From Chaunax sp. Z400 (Eukaryota > Chordata > Actinopteri > Lophiiformes > Chaunacidae): a stretch of DNA of 64,000 bases. Under the pieces are notes generated by a model that did not search any database, was not told the origin of the DNA, and worked only from the letters and a program-made list of their open reading frames with translations. The stretch lies in assembly GCA_037577475.1 (NCBI GenBank), contig JBAGJB010000158.1, positions 248,001-312,000 on the forward strand, read 5' to 3'. Positions within the stretch are counted from its first letter, which is position 1. Every line of letters begins with the position of its first letter. This document shows positions 40,122 through 51,300 of this stretch, piece after piece. A program made the translations under genes and the position numbers.

Positions 40122-43100
40122 TCAGAGGCTCTGCTGGCTGGAGGATGATGACGAGGACGAGTTGCCTGTGATGCCGTGAAACATGATTCCACTTTGGCCT
40201 GTCTGCTGTCCATCGCTGCTCGTCACCCAGGGGTGGAGGAGGATCTGCTCAAGGGTTGGCCGGTCGGACGGCTGCTGGCGTAAACACCAGCCAATCAGCT
40301 GCTCGCATTCTGTAACAGACACACAAGGAGGTTTAGAAGAATCATGACAGGAAATGACACAACAAACTTAAGGAACTTTCTGTTTAATGCTGTTACATGT
40401 TCAATCCACAGCAAATTAAGAACTGAATCAAAGACAGGACTGTCCACATACTTTTGGCCATATAGCGTATCTGAAGGATACATGCATCATATCTAAAGTT
40501 GATTTGTTAATGCAAACATTGAATGAACATCACTCTGAAACCAAATCCTGAGATCTAAGCAGAGCCGACGTCACACTTTGACTGACCTGAGGAGATTTTT
40601 TGTCTGAAGTGGACCCGCCCCCTCAGGATCTCCTCGTTGTGTTCAAATGGGATGTACCCACAGACCATGTCATACAGCAGCACGCCGAGGGACCAGACCG
40701 CAGCCGAGCGACCATGGTACCGATGGGACCGGATCCACTCTGGAGGACTACACTCCTGCGTACCTGGAGAGACAATTGGATATTTTATATGTTCACTAAA
40801 GTATACGACAGTAGTATGACTGGAGATCATCAACGCTAACAAAAATTACTGAGCTACTGCAGTCATTACAACAGAATCATAAAATATACTCAAGGTCTAC
40901 AAAATGCTTTTCAAGGGTTCCTGCCAGTCCAAGACTGATGTCATTAATGAGTGCCAGTCAAACATCAGTGATAGATAAAGTGGAAATAGTGATGGAGTTA
41001 TGACATTTGTTCCATCCAGCTGTTTTATTCAGGTGAATAGAAGTGATTCTAATGATTATGCAAAACAGTTGTGCTTGTTCAAATAATGGCAATCAGGTGA
41101 TGATGTAATCATTGTGATAGGCTGATACAAGAGTGCTATCGCTGATGTCATCATTACCAACGGTCTTATTCACAGAACACCTGACATTAGTGTTCGACCA
41201 CACCAATGTTATGTTAATTGGGGATGGGGATTGGGATTTCAAGCAAAAATACTATTTGACAGTCACTCTGCACTTAGAGTACTAATCAACTATCTGCCCT
41301 TTAATGATTGTGCACAGCTGTTGTAGACTTCTAACAAGAAAATACAATTTGATTTTTTACAATTGAATGACTATTCAAGTATTTAAAAATCAAGGCCCAT
41401 TCCTTGTTAATTGTGTCCAAACCTTTCAGACATATTCAGATTTTTTGTTTTCTAACCTTAAAAAGCCAAACCAACAGAGTAGCTCTTAAACAGTGGTTGA
41501 TCTGACTCACCGTCAAAGTCCGTGTAAGCAGTGTCTTTGAGGAGGGCTCCTGAGCCAAAATCGATGAGCTTGATCTGTCCGGTCCTGAGGTCCACCAGCA
41601 GGTTCTCATCCTTAATGTCTCGATAGACAACACCACAGGTGTAGCAGTAACGCACAGCCTCCAGAACCTGCAGGAAGAAGCCACGCGCTACCCCTTCATC
41701 TAGAGCCCCACGCTCTGTGATGTAATCAGACAAGTCCTGTGCCGGCTCGGGGCGTTCCATCACCACCAGCCAGCCGTCCACCAGCTTCCACCAGTCCAAG
41801 AGCTGCACCACGCCACCAAACGTCCCGCTCACCTTCTTCAACAGCTCAATCTCCAGAGGAACCACTGTACCGCACTGAGAGAGATCAAGGAGAACATTTA
41901 GTCTAGAAAATTTAAACGAGCAAATGAGAGCAAGAAAATTTTTGAACACTGCTTAGTAGGGATTTTTGGACTTTAAGCACATAAAATCACTCGACAGATT
42001 ACCATGAAACCGACTCGAAGGGTGGGACATGTACTATGAGAGAAACCATCAAAATATGGCATCGATCCAGATCAAGAGGCAGACCCGTGAATTTGTTTTT
42101 CACACTGACTTTATCAGAACTCTTAGGGCAGCCATTATGTTAGCATACAAGTTCTTGTTGGAATTTGGAATTAAAAAGGACAGTTGGGCCTTGACAGAGG
42201 CGTGTGCTCTACTGACTTCCCTTATTGCTGTCATTCTATGAAAGAGCTTTAAGTTAAATATCTAAGATATCTATTGCAATAAATTACAATATACTCATAG
42301 GTTCTTGTAATTGTGTTCTTTAATGAGGAACTAATTTGTATTGTACTATTAATTATATATGTAAGTGTTTACACTGATTTGTCAGGTCTCTGTTAAAAAC
42401 ATTTCTTGATCTCAATGAGCTCGCCTTTTTTAATTATACAATTCACTGATAACAGTTGAATTAGTAATCAAATCTGATTGGAAGTTGTTATAAAACAGTT
42501 TATCTAAGTATGAAAATTTAGGTAAATCTCACCAAAGAGCCCCACTCGTTCACCCTGTCACTGGGCACATGCTTCACCGCCACCTGCATATAAAATTAAC
42601 ATCATTAACAAACAGCATCCATGCAGTTATGTATGACTTGCAAATACAATGTTAAGGTCTGGAAAGACAGAATACATTCCTTAGTTGTAAAGAAACAAAC
42701 AAAATGAACAGCAAACACAAAATTTACAAATTAACAGGAATACGAAGCATTTTTATTCCTCTGTCTTTGAATAATTTCTTTGTTTATAAACAAAGAGGAT
42801 TTTCACAACACTTTTAGATGGTGCCAAAAACATTTTTAAACATGAATCCACCTCCTGCTTCAAAAGAGCATACAGTAAAACAGCAAGATTATGTTTCCAT
42901 ATAGGGAGCATGAAGCCTAAAAATAAAAAAAACATTCCTCTTTGTGAAACAAAGACCACATGCTAGACAGTACAGAGCTGTGTCAAGTTACACAGCTGAC
43001 AACAGCAAGACAGGAAGTAAAGTGACACAAGCTTCCAAATAAAAGCACAAACCCAAAAAAAGGAGTGCTTGTTGCGCACAATAATCTTGATGATCTGAAA

Positions 43101-43760
43101 ATGTCAGTCTGTAACTAAACTGGCAGACTGGAATAAAGAAATTTAAGATTACTGCTGAGGAATAATCTCTAAAATAGCAAACCAGTGCAACAGATACGAA
43201 CGTATGGACCTTATTATATGTGTACTAATTCAATATTCATTCTTCAATGACTGTCATTCATCAAAGAACGGTGGTACAGTGGAATGGAAAGGTTTACAGG
43301 ACATCTCAAGTGTTGATGTGGATATCCTTGCTCTAGTCAGACATAAAATATCCCAAGGCTTTGCTGTTTATTTTTTGCTTTCTTGTATTTTTTTAATCTT
43401 TTTTTTTTTGGGAGTTGATGTACTCCATAAATATGAAATGTAATAAAAAATAAAGTCATGAAAATAAAGTAAAATACCTAACCAGTGGAACTATTATATT
43501 GTTTTATTATAAAGTCATGAATGACCTCTAATTATACCGCTTTTATTTTTAAAGGGCAAACCGGGAATGCAGCTGCGTGCCGTGTGTAACTCGACGCTAG
43601 GAGTCGCGGCCATGTGGCGGAACCAAAACACAGCGGCTCCTCGCTCTTACCGGCTGCCCATCTGCAAGGCGGATGGCCGCGTAGACTGTACCGAATCCTC
43701 CGCTGCCGAGCACCGAACCCAGCTGGTACAGGTTCTCAAACGGCTGCTTCTCTGCCTTGG
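40122..43760 (-). CDS. Pim-family serine/threonine kinase (Pim2/Pim3-like); first coding exon not identified
   Basis: Five minus-strand exons join in phase: 43760-43651, 42583-42533 (51 bp), 41874-41511, 40763-40587 and 40309-40122 (stop 40122-40124). This is the Pim exon pattern with its short second and about 365-bp central exon. The glycine loop LGSGGFGTVY, catalytic lysine VAVKHV, hinge MERPEPAQDLSDYI (with the Pim-typical proline), catalytic loop YRDIKDENLL, IDFGSG and SPPEWI are all present. The protein ends in a Ser tract plus QQSL. Pim kinases are constitutively active survival and growth kinases controlled by abundance. Oddities: the catalytic His of HRD is Tyr, as in AGC kinases, and the activation segment reads GTQECSPPEW instead of the usual GTRVYSPPEW. 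The N-terminal exon must end in phase 1 before 43760. A GT donor at about 44031 exists, but no ATG-started frame of that phase leads to it. Nearness to ftsj1 favours pim2 by human synteny, while residues look closer to Pim3. Confidence 0.85.
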
Positions 43761-45202
43761 CTGAAAAACAGAAGCAAACAATGAATCAGGATCGTTCCCT
43801 GTGATTTGGATGGTTGAAAACCATTAGAGTTGCGCCAAAATGTGCTGCTCCTGGTTTCTCTAAAATAAAACTAAAGGGCACCCGGACAATCTTCGCATTG
43901 TAACTCCAAGCAAAAAGTGGAATTTCAAAAGCAAACACGACAAAAAGCCAGCTAATTACACACCACCCCCGTCCTTCTGTGACATCGGAAAGTGTGCGGA
44001 ACTTGAAAAATAAAAAGTAGATTACTTGTACCTCGGCAACCGTGAGTCGTAGACCACTGCCGGCGTGTTTGGCGCCCCTGGAAGCCCCCCACCCTGGACG
44101 GAGGTTCCGAAACGATCCGACTGGTGGTTTGGGAGACAAAGTCCCAAAGTCCGGGCTAGAAGTCTGGAATTAATTGAGTGGGTGAATCTGGGTGCCCTTA
44201 GGTGCAATAGTAGATAGATGCGGACTTAATTATTGATGTAAATAGTTTGGAATAGTTGTCTGTATATTTGTCATTGGTTGTAAATACGTTTTGGACGTCG
44301 TAAATGATATTTGAGTTAAGAGAGAAGTGAGAAGGGTTAGGGAGTTTTACTCCTACCTACTCCTTTTCAGACACTGTTACTCTTGTCAGTTTTCTTATGT
44401 CTTTTTATTTATGTTCAAAATAAACACTTTCATACATCCATTTATTCATTTAATTTCAGATATCATAAATAGGCTCCACTGAAATAGCCTCAAAATATTT
44501 AACATATCTATAATTGTTATACAAATATCTGTAATATGTATCAAAAATGATTTCAAGATATCTTTAATTAATTTCAGATATCTTAAAGATAATTCATGAT
44601 ATCTTGAATTATTTCTGGATATCGTGAATCATTTTAATATATCTATATTTATTTACAGATATCTGATTAATTTCTTGATATCAAAATATATTTAAAGATA
44701 TCTATAATTCTGATAAAAAAGGGAATAGCTTGCCATAAATTCCTCTTTTTATGAACAAATCCATGATGAAAACATGTTACTAATATAACGTGTGAGGTCT
44801 ATGAGGGCTTTAAGACACTCGTATATACATATATACGTATATAAGATACACATATATACGTATATATATACGTATATATATTTTTATATATTTATAATTT
44901 GCTTCTGTTGTCTTATTTCTTCTCATCTCTCTGATTGATGTTGTTCCTCATCGGCGACTTTCATCAGGACGGTTCACTCGTCTGTGTCTGAAGAATCCAG
45001 TTTCTCTGCTGTAGTTTGTATATAAACCTCCCAACCACACCTGCCACTGTATTTAGGCTTGCATTAGAATAACATACACTGAGATGCATTGTACTTTCAT
45101 AAATGTTACATAGGGTACCATTTATGTCTTTTAACATAGAGATTAAAATGTCCCTTAAATCTTCTTTTTCCAGACTGCCTATATATATATATATATATAT
45201 AC

Positions 45203-45248
<46 letters not shown>

Positions 45249-45259
45249 GTATATATGTA

Positions 45260-45298
<39 letters not shown>

Positions 45299-45373
45299 GT
45301 ATATATGTATACCACACTCCGAGTGGTTCTGGTAGTAGCTTATGAGCTCCTTGTTTTATGTGTCTATGTGTTA
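43761..45373. other. Spacer between the Pim-like gene and acsl3, with simple repeats
   Basis: It must contain the 5' end of the Pim-like gene and the 3' UTR of acsl3, but neither can be delimited. From 44457 to 44712 the word GATATC, or an A/T variant of it, recurs about every 30-40 bp. (TA)n-like tracts lie at 44820-44890 and 45181-45312. A minus-strand AATAAA (plus strand TTTATT near 44405) could serve acsl3. Confidence 0.5.
45181..45312. repeat. (TA)n tract with ACGTATA interruptions
   Basis: TA dinucleotide tract directly downstream of the acsl3 stop on the minus strand. All Tyr/Ile readings here are artefacts. Confidence 0.95.
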
Positions 45374-48300
45374 TTACCCACCGTACATCTTCTCAATGTC
45401 TTCCTGGTAGTGTGTTTTGAGCGCCTTGCGTTTCAGTTTGAACGCATCGGTGACCAAGCCGGTCTCTGGAGTCCAGGGCTCGGGGCTCAGACGGATCTTC
45501 TTGGGGACCTCGAACCGCTCAAGTTTGGCTGTTTAGGGGAGAAGTGAGACGGACAAAGACGGTGTAACATGAGTGCGAGTCTGACACAAGACCAAACATT
45601 ATCAGGACCATTTATGCTCTATGTTAAAGACGGATGCGGAGATGGACGGAGTCTTCCGTACGTCTTCTGCTTTCATTTTGTACGTTATCGTGTACGTTTT
45701 CGGAGAGCTTACCGATATGAATGAGTAGGACGAAATGGAGCAATACTACCGGAAATGGTTGAGGGCGGTGTAGCGACAGTTCAAGCAAGGCACGATAAAT
45801 ATGTACGGACACAATGAAGAAGAAAACAGTGAAGTGAAAAAATGAAAAAACTCTCCTTCCTCAAGTCTCGATGTACCCAATGGCCTCACAGACCACCGCC
45901 GAGTACATCGTTATTGCAGTTTTGTGTTTACTAGGTACATTATCACAACCTCTTCTGACAGGCGCCATATTTGTTGTTGACGAAACTTTTGACACTTCAC
46001 TGCCCTCCTATGGTTGTATCAGTGTTGACGGATAGACCGTATACGGTACCTAAGTACAGGAAGCATAAATGGGCCTTAAATCGAAGCTAATAACTTGACA
46101 GTGATTGTACTGCCGGTTTCACCACTGTGATCACACATTTTCAGCATTACCAGGATGAATATAAGTGAAGACAGAGAGGCCTTTTCCGCCTACCTGCGAC
46201 AGCAGCCTCAGTAATGATGCGAAGGACCTCCTTCTCCATCTGAGGGTTGTTGCAGATCTCCTCCCATGTGCCCCTCACATGCAACTGCTCCGCCAGCGTC
46301 ATTACTTGCTTGTGGTTGGGCACCACAAAACTAATTACATACGACTGGTCACTGAAAAAGAGCACAAAAAGGTCCACGCATTGAATTTTTTCACCACTTA
46401 ATGGGGAGAAGTCAAACTATGGCTAAAGAAAATCTTCCTAAAGGGAAGATGATTCAACACATTCAGAGTGTGTGCAGGCGGTTTACCTGTTAGCATAGGC
46501 ACAGATATTGTCTATAAGAGAGCAGTTCTTCAGAACGGCCTCCACTTTTCCAAGAGACACATACTCCCCCGCCTGCAGCTTCACCAGGTCCTTTTTGCGG
46601 TCTAAGGAAATAGAACCTGCATCATAATCCACATGGATGCTGAACTTGTACCACACACACATACATAAATCATGGATCTCTTACCAATGATTTTAAGGCA
46701 TCCATCAGGGTGGAACTCTCCAATGTCTCCGGTACAGAACCATCGCTGGCCGTTCCTATCCACGAAAAAGTCGTCACGGTTCCGGGCATCACTTTTGTAG
46801 TAACCCATTGTTACGTTGGGACCGCCGATCAGGATTTCCCCCCCTGGATTGTGTTTGTCAGTGGTGTAATATCCACCTAGGGGAACACAAGCTTGATTAG
46901 AAAGAAAACATCCGTGCCTTTGTTTGCCTCCCCTTAAGCTGGGTTATTGCCATTTGACTCACCCTCCTCCCAGTCCTTCAGTGTGATCTCAGAACAAACC
47001 AGTGGAGCACCGACCCGACCTGTGCTGTAGTCGCACACTGAAAAAACCCCAGGAAAAAAAAATATTATTTATACTTTAATTTGCTCCTCTCGTCATTTCC
47101 CACTGCACTTTCCTGGTGTTCTTCCCTTAAAGAAAGGCCATCTCTTACTCTCACTGATGGTGCCGGCTCCGCAGGTCTCAGTCAGGCCGTAGCCCTGTCC
47201 CACAGGGCAGCACAGACAGATGTTCATGAAGCGCTGTGTGGCAGGTGAGAGCGGAGCTCCACCAGACAGCAGCATACGCGTGTTTCCTCCCAAGAGCGCA
47301 CGCACCCGTTTGAAGACCAGCCTAAGGGGGGCGGAGGACAAAAAATGTAAAATACACAGTATGGAGATGATGGCAGGGGGTGGATCAGACATCAACCCCA
47401 ACGACGACTTCAAAAGCCATTCAGAATATTACGATATTGGCAATAACCTATATGTCATCCAGATATTGATTTTGGTGAAGAATCATCAGACAATATCAAT
47501 AATATGGATTGTTTTCTGGTATGGCCTGTTTGCCTCTCTTGTTTTATTTCTTCCTTTGAATGGTTTGTTTAAATTGTGTGTGCTTTATGGTGTAAACATT
47601 GTCTGTTTTTAAAAAAAAATTTATTCTTTGAAACAATGCTGCCAAGTTGACCAGGACTCCCTGGAAGAGGAGATCTTGTATCTCAGAAAGACCTTCCTGG
47701 CTAAAGAACGAAAGAAAGAACAAACCAAAGAAAGAAACAACCAAAGAAAGAACAGACGGACAGACGGATAGATAAAATGCTATGCTATGAATCTCATATG
47801 CTAGAGTAAACTTAATTTCTCCAGAAGCTCAGTGTTAACCCATAATTACACAGATGACTTAGCAACAGAAGTCAGTGTCTGCTCAGATATCAAGAGGTAA
47901 GCGGACGTGAACTGAAGCGGCTCATATAGACGGGAACAGGCGTGTTCACCTGTCACAGAGAGGCGTGCTGTAGCCCTTGGAGATCTGCTCCATCTTGTAG
48001 TTGTAAGCCAGCACAAAAAGGGTCCTCTGGAATTTACTCATCTCCTCCACTTTGGTCATGACATTCTTGTAAATTCGATCCATGATCTCCTACAAACACC
48101 AGCAGAGAAAACCCTCAGCCAACACCTCTGACATTATCAGTCTCTTATTCATTGACTTTATATGAAGGTCTGGCTGTAGTACGATAAATAACGTTATTCT
48201 ATAAATCTGACTTATGGATGTGTGCAGTGATGCAAAGACTTACTGGTACAGCAGCCATTAGCGTAGGTTTCAGCACACTGGTATCACCCTTACTGCCCTT

Positions 48301-51300
48301 TTTTATCTTGGCGGACTGAAAATGAAGCAAAACAGGGTTTTAAACGTGACCATAGGAACCTTGAATGGAAGACATTTTAAAGGACACTATCAAAAGCCTA
48401 CAAATGTTTTGCTGAGGGAGGGGAACCAGTTTTAAAAGGATAAAGGAAATGCGTGATTCATCAGTTCCATCTCAGCTGGACAAAGAGGACTTAAACGCAC
48501 TTATTTCATTTCTAACACTAGAAATACTCCAATAAAGACAATTAAAAAGTCACAGTCTGGTGATGTTGTGAAGTCCCGTGGGATCATGGGAGTTGTTGTC
48601 TTCACCCACCCTTGCCGATGAAAATCTATCTCACGTGACCCAGGCAGAAAAAGCTCACGTGTTTCACTTTTATTCACGTTACATTTATTCACTCTCTCAC
48701 ATACCATCTGGGATTCTGTCAGAGGTTTTAGACATTTTAATATCATACCAACACTTTTTTGGCAAATTGGCAAGAGAAAAGTACTAATTAATACAATTTT
48801 AATCCACTTTCTTATGCAAATACTAGGATTTAGTTCATCGAGATAAACAGCTGGTGGTGATTATTTTCAATCAGGTGCCATTAAATCATTGCAGAGGGAG
48901 AGGGTGGAAGAAGACGATATAACTGAAGGAGCACTGGCCAAACTTCAGTGAAACCTGATGTAGAGATGATGGACAAACTCATGGCATTTGTTTGTTTCAT
49001 GCATTAATTTGATGAAGTATCCTCCTCCCTCCAAAAATCATCCAAGCATCCTTTTTCTTTTTATCCTTTCCTTGGAGGGTTTCCAGGGCTTCACATCTAG
49101 CAGAATCCTTTGCTTGGCTGCATGTCTCAGCCATCTCCTTTCTCCTCTTTCTGTGCTGTCTTCTTCTGTCAGCTGGTCCAAACTTTTCATCCTCTCTATG
49201 TTGTAACGCTACATGTCCAACTCTTGTCAAATGTGCAACACCTTTTTAGCAGTCTGTGCCTTCAGACTAGCATGGCTCATCCAAAGATGTTGGTGCGACT
49301 GCATAGGAGGACCAACGATTTACGATGGAATTTCATATTCAATTCCATATTTATTTTACTTGTGGAAATGTCGCGTAAGAGAAGCTGCTCTGACAGGCAG
49401 TGCAATAATGTTAGCTACAGACATAAAAACAGTCGACCAACAGAAAAAGCTGATGTCCTTAGATGTGCCAGGTCAGGTCCGAACACCGGTCCAGCAAGAC
49501 TGACGCCCAGCTTTTGGTATGAACAAATCGAAAATGAGCATAAAAGGTGGACGGACAGCCACCTGCAGACTGAAACGAAACCTGCTGGCCACAAGATGTG
49601 CGTGTCTGTGCCTGCCTTTGTAGACTGACCTGGTCGGTTAGAGTCTGAGGCGAGGAGTAGCCGATGCGACAGCCATGTGAGATGCACACCAGTTCAGCGC
49701 TGAGCTCTAAAACGTGGGCTAACGGCAGGTAGCCAATGTAGGTGTCCGTTTCACTGCAGACACAGAAATAACAGAAGATTAGAAGACAATTTAGTGAGGT
49801 GTTCCACAAAGAGAGTGCAAATGAGGAGAGATGGTGTCGGACAGACAGACAGTGGATCTGATATCTGCACACTTGAGGTTAGGAATTCGCTCAGCCATGC
49901 CGGTGATTCCAGCGACCATGTTGCCATGGGAGATCATGACACCCTTGGGGATCCCTGTGGAGCCGCTGGTGTACATGATGACGGCGAGGTCCGAGGGCTG
50001 TGGCCGTCTGCGGTCCACTGCGACTGCAGAGCCAGAGGAGCAGAGGGGTGATGGTTAAAGAGGAAATGGATCACAAACCAATAAACAGTATTTGTTGCAA
50101 TAATAATTTATGATAATGTCTGATGTCTGCTCACGATAAATAACAATGCTTTTCATACTGTATGCTATTAAAGGGTCTGGGCTGCATCTATTTAAAACAC
50201 TATTGATTCCATTATCCATTCATCTTTTGATTATCTTATCAAGCAATCCTTTTAGTTTATAAAACAAGAAGAAAGAGAAGACTGAGATGTTTCTTTTGCT
50301 CGAGCAATTGTCCAAAAAGCAAAGATATTTAATTTCCCAAGATAATAAACAGATAAAAGCACCAACTTTAATCAGAAACTTCTTGGTAAATGACGATTAT
50401 TCAAATGTCAAAATTGTTGTTGTTGAATTCAGTGCCACTCGTCACAATGATAGCTCATTGGTATTTAAATGTGAGAAGCCAAAATAAAAAGAAAAGCTCG
50501 AGAGCTATCTGAAGGTTTGATGAAAAGTACTTCTGTTACTTACTCCACATACAAATACATACACACTCTGATAAGGACATGTGTCAATGATCGAAATACT
50601 GCGCGACTTGTTTTTTTTAGCCTGATCCCATAATGAACCTTGATGCACACATGGTTTCAATTATTGCAATCCATTCTGTTATTCCCGTTTTCTATGAGTG
50701 TGAAGGAAATTTTGGGAAGCAATTATTTTGGAAAAGTTCATTTTCAAATGTAGATTCACATTTTTTCTATAAAACTGTAAGAGGACCCATATGAACACTG
50801 ATCAAGTGATGGAACAAACAGAGTTTCTGTTTGCTGAGAAGTCGACCGACGCCATTTGTTGGCGAGTCTGATTTGATGTCTTGCTGATCCCGTCCTGCGT
50901 GGCACATCACGGTATCGGCTTTGTGTTAAGCCTCCATCGGCGCACTGTTGTTAGGATAATTGTATATAAGTTATCATTTTTGAATGTGAGTTATCATTTC
51001 TTATATATTGTGTGATGCGAGTTATCATTTCTTATATATTGTGTGATGCGAGTTATCATTTCTTATATATTGTGTGATGTGAGTTATCATTTTTCATATA
51101 TTGTGTGATTATAAGGATTTTCAATATAGTTTGATATTTCAATCTCTAATTATGAGACGTAGTAGAGCGGGACGTCCTTGAGAGTAGCTGCACAGAAACT
51201 GCATGCCCACTAGATAGAAAGCAGAAATCACACCCCCGCACAGCTGTCTAGTTAATCCACTGCAGGCAGAGAGTACTATCTGTTGCTGTCCACTTGATCT

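Noticed and set aside
42029..42241. 70-codon plus-strand reading in an intron of the Pim-like gene
   Set aside because: It starts at MYYERNHQNM and has no family resemblance, splice structure or repeat match that I can state.
44030..44210. First coding exon of the Pim-like kinase (reading starting MHLRAPRF and another starting MSPKPP)
   Set aside because: The next exon starts with two bases of a codon and needs a phase-1 donor; neither ATG-started frame reaches the GT at 44031 in that phase.
45603..46020. Possible small gene between the last two acsl3 exons
   Set aside because: Only short readings on both strands; the stretch is a normal intron.
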